NCBI RefSeq assembly: GCF_014205155.1
Contig: NZ_JACHMX010000001.1
Coordinates: 2,108,001-2,172,000 of the forward strand
Length of the DNA stretch: 64,000 bases
From: Amycolatopsis umgeniensis
Lineage (GTDB): Bacteria > Actinomycetota > Actinomycetes > Mycobacteriales > Pseudonocardiaceae
Reading direction: 5' to 3'
Shown here: positions 9,513-18,078 of the stretch, in pieces
Numbering within the stretch: the first letter of the stretch is position 1
Layout: each line of letters opens with the position of its first letter
Notes under the pieces: generated by a model
What the model was told of the DNA's origin: nothing
Seen by the model: only the letters and a program-made list of their open reading frames with translations
Database searches by the model: none
Made by a program: the position numbers and the translations under genes

Positions 9513-10836
9513 GACGCGGCCCGCGACATCCGGTGAAGCGGCCTCGTCCACCGGATCCCGGCGGGCGAGGCCATCCGGAGACGAGCTGACGGCTTGGGTC
9601 CTGTCCCAGGCCACCAACGTGGAACGGCATCTGGACGCGCTGCGGCCGTTCCGCTGGTCGGAGTTCGGCGATCCGGCCACCGGTCCGAGCCGGGCCCATC
9701 TGGCGGCGGTCAACCGGACGATGGCGACCTTGCGGGAGCCGTTGTTCTCCGCCACCCGCGCTGCCCGCCGCGCCGCGGACGAGGCGGTGGCACGGCCGGG
9801 GCAGGCCGAGCTGGCACGGCTGTTGCGGGCGAAGTCCAGGGCACAGCACTGGGTCAGGACCACCGAACGGGTCTGGGACTTCTACCTCGATCTGTTCAAC
9901 CAGCGGCAGGGCGCGTTCGCCCCGTGGCTGGTGGCCTGCGACAGGGTGGCGCTCGACTGCTACCAGTACGCCTACCTCGGGATCGGGAGCTGGCGGTCGA
10001 TCCCGACCCCGCCACCGTTCTGCTACCTGCGCACCGGATCCGGTCCGGCCACCTCGCGACGCGGGATCCCCTTGCGGCGCTTGGGAAACCGGCTCAACCC
10101 CTTTCCGCTGATCCAGCTCCCGTACCACCGGCTGGTGAATCCGTGGACGCTCGGCGCCGTGCTGCACGAGGTGAGCCACAACCTGCAGAACGACCTGGGA
10201 CTGGCCAGGGCGATCCCGCTACAGGTGGGGGCGCGGCTCGTCGAAGCCGGCGTGCCGCGGGCGATCACCGGTGTCTGGGTCAGGTGGAACCGGGAGACGT
10301 TCGCCGACCTGTCCGCTCTGTTGCTGGGCGGGCCGGCGGTGGTCGGTTCGCTGTTCGACGTCATCGGGCGGACCGAACTCGAAACGACGGGGTTCACCCC
10401 GCGTGCGGTGCATCCGGTGCCGTATCTCCGCGCGAAGATCTCGGTGGAGTTGTTGCGCCGCATGGGGTTCACCCGGCACGCGGAGTCCTATGCGGCGATG
10501 TGGCACAGGCTGTACCCGAGGGCGAAGCTGATCAACGCGCCACCCGCGCTGCTGAAGACGGCGGACAAGGCGATCCCCGCGGTGGTGGACGCGATGTGTT
10601 TCACCTCGTTCCCCTCGCTGGGCCACCGTCCCCTGGCGAAGGTGCTGCGGTTCGAAGCCAAGGAACAGGCGATGATCGAAGAAGCCGCGGGAAGACTGGC
10701 GGACGGCGTTTCCCCCGGTGTGGTGCCGGAACGATTCCTGATCGGCGCCGTCCGGTTCGCTCTCGAAGAACGGATGGCGCCGCCGAGAAGACTGTTCGGT
10801 TTCTTCATGGAAGAACTCGGCAGGAGGGCGAGATGA
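9466..10836 (+). CDS. predicted HEXXH zinc metallopeptidase (unknown family)
   Basis: About 456 residues from the GTG at 9466; an alternative GTG at 9496 would shorten it by ten. Either start lies within the 3-prime end of the previous gene. With the first start the motif HEVSH is at residues 234-238 (GAVLHEVSHNLQNDLG), and a likely third ligand is Glu277 in WNRETFADL, 38 residues later and followed by Asp281, the gluzincin pattern. No signal peptide or membrane anchor is evident. A final region of about 100 residues is helical. Its ATGA overlap with the next gene couples translation. The substrate is unknown; the acidic-basic protein before it is an obvious candidate partner. Confidence 0.8.
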   Translation: MPPAAARRAAVRAAAETRPATSGEAASSTGSRRARPSGDELTAWVLSQATNVERHLDALRPFRWSEFGDPATGPSRAHLAAVNRTMATLREPLFSATRAARRAADEAVARPGQAELARLLRAKSRAQHWVRTTERVWDFYLDLFNQRQGAFAPWLVACDRVALDCYQYAYLGIGSWRSIPTPPPFCYLRTGSGPATSRRGIPLRRLGNRLNPFPLIQLPYHRLVNPWTLGAVLHEVSHNLQNDLGLARAIPLQVGARLVEAGVPRAITGVWVRWNRETFADLSALLLGGPAVVGSLFDVIGRTELETTGFTPRAVHPVPYLRAKISVELLRRMGFTRHAESYAAMWHRLYPRAKLINAPPALLKTADKAIPAVVDAMCFTSFPSLGHRPLAKVLRFEAKEQAMIEEAAGRLADGVSPGVVPERFLIGAVRFALEERMAPPRRLFGFFMEELGRRAR

Positions 10837-11297
10837 CGCTCCACACCGAATTCTCCCGGCTGGGCAAGGAAGTGAACCTGGTGGCCGCTTGCTGGCGGGC
10901 GTTGGAGATCAGCGTCGCCGAGGACAGGCCCGCCGGCGTCGGGCTCGCCGCGGCGGATCATCTCGCCGAAGTGGTCCTCGACGGCACCGGCGAGGTCGAG
11001 GAGGCCACACGCGCCACACAGCGTCCGGTGAGCGCGGAATCGTTGTACACCACGGCGTCGTCGCTGCTGAAGCTGCGGCGACGGGTGGATGGGCAGTGCC
11101 GTTCGCACCACGCGGTTTCCGGACTGCTGCGCGCGGTGCACGGACGGGAACAGGAATGGCGGGGCTGGGCGAAGAGCTTCCGCGCCGGAGCGGACCAGTG
11201 CGCCACCGCCTTGTCCGCGGCGGAGGACGCGATGGTGCGGTGCTGGCGTGAAGCAGTGGAACTGGCCGAATTCAAGGGATGTGGGGCGACCCGATGA
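10833..11297 (+). CDS. hypothetical protein, third gene of unknown operon
   Basis: 154 residues, starting at an ATG that overlaps the metallopeptidase stop (ATGA) with GGAGGG upstream. The sequence is mostly helical with scattered Cys and Trp (AACWRALEISVAED, SLLKLRRRVDGQCRSHHAVS, AMVRCWREAVELAEFKGCG). No recognised domain, signal or membrane segment. Its stop overlaps the ATG of the next gene, so it clearly belongs to the operon. Confidence 0.75.
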   Translation: MTLHTEFSRLGKEVNLVAACWRALEISVAEDRPAGVGLAAADHLAEVVLDGTGEVEEATRATQRPVSAESLYTTASSLLKLRRRVDGQCRSHHAVSGLLRAVHGREQEWRGWAKSFRAGADQCATALSAAEDAMVRCWREAVELAEFKGCGATR

Positions 11298-12646
11298 CCA
11301 TCGACGACGACCGCGGCGCGACGTTGCCGCGTGCACACGACATCGACAGCGCGTATCCGCTGTCGACCGGGCAGTACCCACCGCAGGCGGCGGCACCCGG
11401 CAAACTCGCCGAACAGACGATCAGCGACGCGCTCGGCTGGAAGTGGCGCGAGGGCGACACCAAGGGCTTCGTGGCGGCGCTGACCGGGAGTTTCGAGCTG
11501 AAAGAAGTCCAGGGGCGCACCGAGGCCAAGTGGACTCCACGCGGGTACGCGATCCAAGCCGACCTCGGCGCCGTCACCGGCGGCCAGGCCTCGCTCGCGG
11601 CCCGTGCCCGGAGCGCGGTCAAGGACTCGCTGGCACTGCTCGACTCGCTCCGTCCACTGAGGACGGACACGGATCCCGAGAACGCCGACAGCTACCGGGC
11701 CCTGGTCCGGCACGACCTCGAACAGATCCGGCAGGAGCTGGAGAGCCCGCTGATCCGCGTGGCGCGGGTCGATCAGCTCTTCCTGCTGCTGCTCGGGAAC
11801 GGCGGCAACCCGGTGCAAGGGCACCTCGGCCAGCTGAGGGACGAGCTCGGTCTGGTCTCGGGCAAGGTCAACACGATCGAGGAGGAGCGGATCCAGACCT
11901 CCTTCATCACACTGGCGGATTGGGTGGTCTCGTTGTTCAGGGGCTGGCAGGACGCACGCGACAAGATCGATCCGTACTCGCAGCCGGCGGGCGGCCAGCC
12001 GTTCTTCGGTCCCGCCGTGGTCGCGCTCTCGCAGCTGTTGTCCGCGACGGCGGCCCAGGTCGACGAGGTCGTCGCGATGCTGCGGTCGGTCTTCATCCAG
12101 CAGGAGGACCTCGAAGTGCTCCGAGTCCCCGATCCGGTGGGCGGGACCATGTCGCTCGGCGGGCTGCTGCGCTGGGTCCGCGAGTTCGCCGCCTTCGAGG
12201 GCGGCAAGCTGATCGAATCGGCGGGCAAGGAGGGTGTCAGCACGTCGTTCATCCAGATCGCGAAACGGCTGCAGCGGATCGTGACGAACCTTCCCCGGCA
12301 GAACCCCGGCGGTCCCAACGGGGACGTGCCCGGCAACTTCCGCGCCTCCCTTCCCCCGGGCTTCTTCAGCTCCCGTGTGCAACGGGCCATCGACGAACTC
12401 GACGACCATCTGCAGGAGGTCGTCCGGATCGCCGAACCGATCGGGCGGAACGGCTCGCCGTCGTCGTCCGGGCCGGGTCTGCCCGCGCCGCCCACCCCGC
12501 AGCTCACGCAGCCGTCCGGGCGGACACCGACGGTGCCGTCCGTCGCCGAGCTCCGTGAAGGACTCGGCTTCCAGGAAGAGCAGTCACCACCCGAGGCGGA
12601 GGAACCGCCGAAACCCCGGACCACGCGCAAACGGACCGGGCAGTAG
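11294..12646 (+). CDS. hypothetical protein, fourth gene of unknown operon
   Basis: 450 residues from the ATG at 11294, which overlaps the previous stop (ATGA). An ATG five codons upstream is possible but loses this overlap. The N-terminal third is mixed alpha/beta (LGWKWREGDTKGFVAALTG, ELKEVQGRTEAKWTPRGYA). The middle is long and helical (VRHDLEQIRQELESPLIRV, LFLLLLGNGGNPVQGHLG). The last 70 residues are Pro/Ser/Thr-rich and probably disordered, ending in a basic KPRTTRKRTGQ. I recognise no family. Confidence 0.75.
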   Translation: MTIDDDRGATLPRAHDIDSAYPLSTGQYPPQAAAPGKLAEQTISDALGWKWREGDTKGFVAALTGSFELKEVQGRTEAKWTPRGYAIQADLGAVTGGQASLAARARSAVKDSLALLDSLRPLRTDTDPENADSYRALVRHDLEQIRQELESPLIRVARVDQLFLLLLGNGGNPVQGHLGQLRDELGLVSGKVNTIEEERIQTSFITLADWVVSLFRGWQDARDKIDPYSQPAGGQPFFGPAVVALSQLLSATAAQVDEVVAMLRSVFIQQEDLEVLRVPDPVGGTMSLGGLLRWVREFAAFEGGKLIESAGKEGVSTSFIQIAKRLQRIVTNLPRQNPGGPNGDVPGNFRASLPPGFFSSRVQRAIDELDDHLQEVVRIAEPIGRNGSPSSSGPGLPAPPTPQLTQPSGRTPTVPSVAELREGLGFQEEQSPPEAEEPPKPRTTRKRTGQ

Positions 12647-12670
12647 CCGGACCCGTACGGGAGGAACACG

Positions 12671-13855
12671 ATGGGCACGGAAAAGGAATACCGGGAACTC
12701 TTCGACCGGGTCGCGGCACTGCGCGGCCAGGTCGCCGGGAAGCTCGCCAACGAATTGGGCAGCGATCCGAAACTCGGCGACGCGGTCCTCAAGCAGCTGG
12801 ACGACATGCTCACCGCCGTCGAGGCCGAACAGCGGGCCAAACCGGGGCCGGCGGACGGCGGGATCGCACAGCTCGTCGGTCTCGGCGAAGGTTCGGCCGC
12901 GGACCTCGGCGCGACGGCCATGCCGCCGGGTATCGACGCCTACGACGAGACCGTCGCCTCGGAACGGGTCATCGCGGTCGGCGATCTGTACTACCTGTAT
13001 CAGCACGAACGGATCGGCGTGTTCCGTGTGGTGCAGAAACTGCAGGAGCTGTTCCAGGGCGGCGCCATCCGGCTTTCGGACGGCCCCGGCGCGTTCGGCC
13101 TGTACCGGTTCGACAGGCGGGATGTCCTGCGCTACACCCGCCGGGACCGCGTGAGCGCGTATCGGCGCGTGCTCGGCTACGGCAAGGGCCTCGGCTCGGC
13201 GAACTCGCGGCCGAACACCGATTTCCACCAGCTGTTCACGCAGTTCTCCAACCAGGTCGCGTTGTTCTGGCGGGACAAGCGCATCTCCGACGTCGTCAGG
13301 GAACGCGCGTACGACCCGAGCTTCGGCAGTGTCGCGGTCGTCCGGCGCAGTGGGCTGGACCTGCGGAACAACCTCAAGTTCACCTCGTACGGCCACCTGA
13401 ACGTACTGCGAGTGGAGGTCATGCAGCTGCTGACGGAGGCGTTCAAGATCCTCGGCTCGGAGGACGTGCTGGACCTGTTCGGCGCCTCCAACGCTTGGGA
13501 CACCGTGGACGAGGTGCTGATCCGCTACTTCGACCAGCGGCTGGTGTCCTCACCGCGGCAGCGGATGGCGGTCACCGGGCGGCAGGTGCTGCGCTGGCTC
13601 GCTGCGCCGCACATCCTCGAGACCACCAGGTCGGAGTTCGAGGCGTTGCTGCTCGAGATCGCGGAGCCCGCCGAAGAGTGGCTGACCTCGGCACAGTCCC
13701 TGCGGCTGGCCGACAGGACGAACTCGCGGGAGGTGCTGCCGATCGACAGGCACCGGCCTGCCGGGGTCGCGGTGGCCCGCTCCGAACAACGTCCGGTCAC
13801 CCCGCGCCGGAACGGCCACCGTCCGGGCACCGTGATCACCCTGGACCGCACATAG
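12671..13855 (+). CDS. hypothetical protein, fifth gene of unknown operon
   Basis: 394 residues, 24 bases after the previous gene with GGGAGG before the ATG. The N-terminal 90 residues are helical and acidic. The core from about 95 to 340 looks globular with aromatic motifs (VGDLYYLYQHERIGVFRVVQ, YRRVLGYGKGLGSANSRPN, FWRDKRISDVVRERAYDPS). A basic, probably flexible C-terminus follows. No known domain or catalytic motif recognised. It ends the operon; metY follows after 54 bases with its own likely promoter. Confidence 0.75.
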   Translation: MGTEKEYRELFDRVAALRGQVAGKLANELGSDPKLGDAVLKQLDDMLTAVEAEQRAKPGPADGGIAQLVGLGEGSAADLGATAMPPGIDAYDETVASERVIAVGDLYYLYQHERIGVFRVVQKLQELFQGGAIRLSDGPGAFGLYRFDRRDVLRYTRRDRVSAYRRVLGYGKGLGSANSRPNTDFHQLFTQFSNQVALFWRDKRISDVVRERAYDPSFGSVAVVRRSGLDLRNNLKFTSYGHLNVLRVEVMQLLTEAFKILGSEDVLDLFGASNAWDTVDEVLIRYFDQRLVSSPRQRMAVTGRQVLRWLAAPHILETTRSEFEALLLEIAEPAEEWLTSAQSLRLADRTNSREVLPIDRHRPAGVAVARSEQRPVTPRRNGHRPGTVITLDRT

Positions 13856-13909
13856 CCACGTGCTGGGAACGATGGTCACGGGGTGGGACGCGAGGTAGCG
13901 TCGGGCGCG

Positions 13910-15199
13910 ATGAGTGAACGCACCTGGGGCTTCCGCACCCGCGCCCTGCACGCGGGCGGGACGCCCGACTCGGCGACCGGCGCCCGCGCCGTGCCCATCT
14001 ACCAGACCACGAGCTTCGTCTTCGAGGACGCGGCCGACGCGGCGAACCTGTTCGCGCTGCAGAAGTACGGCAACGTCTACAGCCGCATCGGCAATCCGAC
14101 GGTCGCGGCCTTCGAGGAACGCTTGGCCAGCCTCGAAGGCGCGATCGGCGGTGTCGCCACCAGCAGCGGTCAGGCGGCCGAGTTCTTGACCTTCTCCGCA
14201 CTCGCCGAGGCGGGCGACCACATCGTCTCGGCGGGCGGACTCTACGGCGGGACGGTCACGCAACTCACCGGGACGCTGCGGCGCTTCGGCATCGAGACCA
14301 CCTTCGTCAGCGGAGACCGCATCGAGGACTACGCCGCCGCGATCACCGACCGGACGAAGCTGATCTTCACCGAGGTCATCGGCAACCCCGGTGGCGGGAT
14401 CGCCGACCTCGCCGGGCTGGCCGCGCTCGCGCACTCGCACGACATCCCGCTGGTCGTAGACGCCACCCTCGCGACGCCGTACCTGTGCCGTCCGATCGAA
14501 CACGGCGCGGACATCGTTCTGCATTCCGCGACGAAGTTCCTCGGCGGGCACGGCACCACGCTCGGCGGGGTGGTCGTCGAATCCGGGAAGTTCGACTGGG
14601 GGAACGGGAAGTTCCCGCGGATGACCGAGGCCGTCGAGAGCTACGGCGGCCTGAAGTACTGGGAGAACTTCGGCGAGTACGCCTTCTGCACCCGGCTCCG
14701 CGCCGAGCAGCTGCGCGATATCGGCGCCGTCCTCTCCCCGCACTCGGCCTTCCTGCTGTTGCAGGGCGTCGAGACCCTGCCGCAGCGGATGGACGCCCAC
14801 GTCGCCAACGCGCGAGCCGTCGCGGAGTACCTCGCCGCGGATCCGCGGGTGGCCTGGGTGAACTACGCGGGCCTGCCGGATCACCCGCATCACGACCGGG
14901 CGAAGAAGTACCTGCCCGCCGGGCCGGGCGCCGTGTTCTCGTTCGGTGTCGAAGGCGGCCGCGCGGCCGGGGAGACGTTCGTGAACTCCGTCGAACTGCT
15001 GTCGCATCTGGCGAACGTCGGGGACGCGCGGACGCTGGTCATCCACCCGGCGTCCACCACGCACCAGCAGCTTTCGGAAGACCGGTTGCGCGCGGCCGGC
15101 GTCGGGGCGGACTTGATCCGCCTGTCGATCGGCCTGGAGGACGTCGAGGACATCCTGTGGGATCTCGATCAGGCACTCGGCAAGGCGGTGGCCGGATGA
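13910..15199 (+). CDS. metY: O-acetylhomoserine sulfhydrylase-type PLP enzyme
   Basis: A 429-residue Cys/Met-metabolism PLP enzyme, converting O-acetylhomoserine plus sulfide to homocysteine. The PLP lysine is Lys209 in HSATKFLGG. YGNVYSRIGNPT and ASTTHQQLSEDRL are typical of MetY rather than of cystathionine lyases. The ATG at 13910 gives the usual N-terminus (GFRTRALHAG). It overlaps the CoA-binding gene by ATGA. Confidence 0.9.
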   Translation: MSERTWGFRTRALHAGGTPDSATGARAVPIYQTTSFVFEDAADAANLFALQKYGNVYSRIGNPTVAAFEERLASLEGAIGGVATSSGQAAEFLTFSALAEAGDHIVSAGGLYGGTVTQLTGTLRRFGIETTFVSGDRIEDYAAAITDRTKLIFTEVIGNPGGGIADLAGLAALAHSHDIPLVVDATLATPYLCRPIEHGADIVLHSATKFLGGHGTTLGGVVVESGKFDWGNGKFPRMTEAVESYGGLKYWENFGEYAFCTRLRAEQLRDIGAVLSPHSAFLLLQGVETLPQRMDAHVANARAVAEYLAADPRVAWVNYAGLPDHPHHDRAKKYLPAGPGAVFSFGVEGGRAAGETFVNSVELLSHLANVGDARTLVIHPASTTHQQLSEDRLRAAGVGADLIRLSIGLEDVEDILWDLDQALGKAVAG

Positions 15200-15672
15200 G
15201 CTACGACGTCGGCGCGGTCGAACGCCGCCGCCTCCTCTCGCGGACGAGGTCGGTGACCATCGTCGGAGCCTCGAACAATCCGGCGAGGCCGAGCTTCTTC
15301 GTCGCGACGTACCTGCTCTCCTCCAGCGAGTACCAGGTCAACTTCGTGAACCCGCGGCTGGACGAACTCCTCGGGCGACCGGTGTACCCGTCGCTGGCCG
15401 ACGTGCCCGGCGAGGTCGACCTGGTCAGCGTGTTCCGCAAGCACGACGACCTCCCCGGCGTCGCCGAGGAGGTCGTCAAGGGCGGAGCGCGCACGCTCTG
15501 GCTCCAGCTGGGGCTCTGGCACGAAGCCGTCGCCGACCAGGCCAAGGAGGCCGGACTGGACGTGGTGATGAACCGCTGCGTCAAGATCGAGCACGCCCGG
15601 TTCGCCGGTGGGCTCCACCTCGCCGGTTTCAACACCGGCGTGATCAGCTCCCGCCGCCAGTCCGCCCCCTGA
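15196..15672 (+). CDS. CoA-binding Rossmann-fold protein (YccU-like)
   Basis: 158 residues with the CoA-binding domain signature (SVTIVGASNNPARPSFFVAT, VNPRLDELLGRPVYPSLADV, VVMNRCVKIEHARF). These small proteins bind CoA, and no enzyme activity is assigned. The start overlaps the metY stop, so the two are co-translated. It ends three bases before the convergent secreted-protein gene. Confidence 0.88.
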   Translation: MSYDVGAVERRRLLSRTRSVTIVGASNNPARPSFFVATYLLSSSEYQVNFVNPRLDELLGRPVYPSLADVPGEVDLVSVFRKHDDLPGVAEEVVKGGARTLWLQLGLWHEAVADQAKEAGLDVVMNRCVKIEHARFAGGLHLAGFNTGVISSRRQSAP

Positions 15673-15675
15673 CCG

Positions 15676-17793
15676 CTACGCCGCCGCGGTGTTCACCGTG
15701 AACGGCAGCCACTGCACGGTGACGCCGTTCGCCGGGGACACCGGCATCCGCCAGTTCTGGCAGCCGCGCCCCGGGACGCGGTCCCAGATGAACAGCGGCG
15801 ATCCCTGGCCCGCGGTGCAGCCCTGGTCGAGTAGTTTGCCCGCGTTCTGGACGGCGTACCGGTACACCCCGGTGCCGACGCCCTGCGGTTCGATCGTCCA
15901 CTTCTGGCACGCGCCCGCGACGCGGTCGTAGGTGGTCACCGGGTTGCCGCTGGCCGTACTGCAGCCGGTGTTGTCCAGCACCTGCCCGGAATGCTTGGCG
16001 CGGAACTGGTAGTAGCCGTCACCGGTGCCCCACGGGAAGAACTTCTGGCAGTCCGCGCCGTTCGACGGCCACTGCTGCACCTTGGTCCCGTTGTTCCAGC
16101 CGCACGCGGCGACGTCGGCGTAGAGCCCGCTCGACACCGCCTGCAGCGAGACCCACGCGTCGTCGCCGAACTCCCCGCCCGGGTCGAAGGTGGTGGCCCG
16201 GAACCGATAGCTGTGGCCTTCCTGCAGCAGTCCCGGAGGTGCCGTCCACGTCGCCGTGGTGCCGGACGGGACGTCCCACTGCCAGAAGTCCCCGATCATC
16301 GTTTCGCCTTCGTAGACGTAGAAGACGGCGGTGACGTTGCCGCCGTCGGGGTCCGTCGGCGTGAAGCGCAGCGTCGGAGTCAGGGACTTCGTGTAGGTGA
16401 CGCCACCGGAGTCGACGCGGTCCGAGATGTCGTGCCCGGCGGCGGGGTTCGGCCGCTGGTTCCGGTACGTCACCTCGATGAACGGCGACTTGCCACCCTC
16501 ACTGGACGAGAACTTCTTCCAGCCGAACGAATCCGCCTCGTCCTCCGCCTTCAGCACCATCGAACCGGTCGTGACCCCCGCGCCCGCCCAGGCGCCGATC
16601 AGATTCCCGATCGGCGTCCGGACCCAATCGGCCGCACAGGCCGCGCTGTAGCCGCGGGTCGCGTTCGTCGTCGCCCAGCGGGTGAGGGGCGCCGGCTGGT
16701 TCGCCCACCGGGTGCCGGTGCCGACCTGGTCGGTGTCCCAGATCTCCCAGTTGCGCGCCGAGCACGAGTAGGAGTGGTTGCCCCACAAGGCCAAAGTGGC
16801 CGACTCGATCTCCGCGCCCCGGAACCGGGACACGTCGAAGTGGAGATACGAGCGCGCCTTCGTCGCTCCGCCGTCGTAGGTGCCGATGCGGAGTTCGGTG
16901 GCACCCGACTGGTCGGTGGTGGCGATGTTGGACTGCGTGAAGGTGTCGAAGTTCGTCCACACCGAGACACCGGGATCGACGATGACCGGATACGACCGCG
17001 CCGGGTCGGCGAAGTACCCCGCGTCCGGCGTCACGTTCAGCCCGAGGGTCCCCCGCTCCTTGGCCGACATCACCTTCCCGACCTTCACCTTCTCGGCCGG
17101 GTCGCCGCTGCGCTGGTCGATCCGCGAGTCCCACATCTCGGCGGCGGGCACGCTGCCCACCACCGCGCCGGACGCCGTGACGAGTTCCGTGTTCCCGTCC
17201 GCGTCGGTGCGCGGTGTGAGCCCGGTGGCCCGCAGCGGGAGGGCGAAACTCAGCGCGCCCTCGGGACGGCGCTTGACGACGAAGAACTGCTCGAAACCGG
17301 TCCGCGTGGCCTTGACCTGCAGGTCGACGCCGGGCTGGACCTCCGGATAGGTCGCGACCTCACCGGCCAGCACCGGCTCGGGCAGCGCGCCCGGGTACTG
17401 CAGGGCGACCTTCCCGTCCCGGCTCTGGACGGTGGCGAGGTCCCCGCTCTTGCCGCTCGCGCCCGCCAGCACGAGATCACGCGGATGCGCCTTCGGCCGG
17501 ACGAGACCGTCGGCGCCCTTCACCAGCGTCAGGTCCACGGGGACCCAGTCACCGCCGCGACGGACGTGGACCGGGCCGCCGTGCACCTGCGTGGTGCGGG
17601 AGCCGTCGGGATTGGCGAAGGTGGCCGAGTTCTCCGTACGCTCGGAGAGGATCTCGACAGGCTTGTTCTGCGATCGCGCCACGGTTTCGGGCGACGTCGC
17701 TTGCGCGGGAGCGGCGAACACGGCGCTCCCGGCCAGGCACGCGGCGACAAGCGCGAGGCCCCGCCGCGGGATTCTTCGGGTTTCGACTGACAC
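15676..17793 (-). CDS. secreted ricin-type lectin protein with DNRLRE-like domain
   Basis: 705 residues from the GTG at 17793, six bases after GGGGAG. A signal peptide (RRGLALVAACLAGSAVFA, then APAQA) is followed by a beta-rich region. A DNRLRE-like segment lies near residues 290-440 (SYLHFDVSRFRGAEIESATL), then an Ig-like region (residues 470-570). A C-terminal ricin B-type trefoil ends it (KHSGQVLDNTGCSTASGN, GKLLDQGCTAGQGSPLFIWD, CQNWRM). It probably binds carbohydrate outside the cell. No catalytic domain is apparent, and no Rhs/YD repeats, although the N-terminal architecture resembles that of secreted Rhs-type proteins. Confidence 0.85.
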   Translation of the reverse strand: MSVETRRIPRRGLALVAACLAGSAVFAAPAQATSPETVARSQNKPVEILSERTENSATFANPDGSRTTQVHGGPVHVRRGGDWVPVDLTLVKGADGLVRPKAHPRDLVLAGASGKSGDLATVQSRDGKVALQYPGALPEPVLAGEVATYPEVQPGVDLQVKATRTGFEQFFVVKRRPEGALSFALPLRATGLTPRTDADGNTELVTASGAVVGSVPAAEMWDSRIDQRSGDPAEKVKVGKVMSAKERGTLGLNVTPDAGYFADPARSYPVIVDPGVSVWTNFDTFTQSNIATTDQSGATELRIGTYDGGATKARSYLHFDVSRFRGAEIESATLALWGNHSYSCSARNWEIWDTDQVGTGTRWANQPAPLTRWATTNATRGYSAACAADWVRTPIGNLIGAWAGAGVTTGSMVLKAEDEADSFGWKKFSSSEGGKSPFIEVTYRNQRPNPAAGHDISDRVDSGGVTYTKSLTPTLRFTPTDPDGGNVTAVFYVYEGETMIGDFWQWDVPSGTTATWTAPPGLLQEGHSYRFRATTFDPGGEFGDDAWVSLQAVSSGLYADVAACGWNNGTKVQQWPSNGADCQKFFPWGTGDGYYQFRAKHSGQVLDNTGCSTASGNPVTTYDRVAGACQKWTIEPQGVGTGVYRYAVQNAGKLLDQGCTAGQGSPLFIWDRVPGRGCQNWRMPVSPANGVTVQWLPFTVNTAAA

Positions 17794-17901
17794 TTCGATC
17801 TCCCCAGTCGTGGGTGACAAGTTGACACACCGCTTACGCATGTCACACCCACGGGGTTGCCCGCCGCTCGAAAAAATCCGGACGCGTGAGAGGGTGGCGG
17901 T

Positions 17902-18078
17902 ATGGCCAAACCGACTCCGCTGCAGCTCAGGAACATCGTCATGGCACTGCTCATGGCGGGTGCCCTGGTATGGAACCTGTCCATCAGCGGGGCTTGGTGG
18001 CTCACCGCGATCTTCTCGGTCGGGATCGTCCTCTCGTTGTTCTCCGCGTACCTGAACCGGCCCGGCGCTCAGCCCTGA
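17902..18078 (+). CDS. 58-residue membrane protein
   Basis: A short frame beginning MAKPTPLQLRN with two hydrophobic segments (IVMALLMAGALVWNL and WWLTAIFSVGIVLSLFSAYL) and a polar tail. It looks like a small two-helix inner-membrane protein. Its stop overlaps that of the convergent allantoicase gene by ten bases. GC-rich third positions and the hydrophobic pattern support coding; the function is unknown. Confidence 0.7.
   Translation: MAKPTPLQLRNIVMALLMAGALVWNLSISGAWWLTAIFSVGIVLSLFSAYLNRPGAQP

Noticed and set aside
9594..10832. Upstream extension of the 154-residue gene to a 567-codon frame
   Set aside because: It overlaps the metallopeptidase gene in another frame and has shadow composition; the ATG at 10833 with ribosome-binding site and stop overlap is the real start.
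14485..15195. Upstream extension of the CoA-binding protein frame
   Set aside because: It runs inside metY in another frame; the start at 15196 overlaps the metY stop and begins the true domain.
15676..17793. Secreted lectin protein considered as an Rhs/polymorphic toxin
   Set aside because: No YD repeats, no C-terminal toxin domain and no immunity gene; the C-terminus is a ricin-type lectin.
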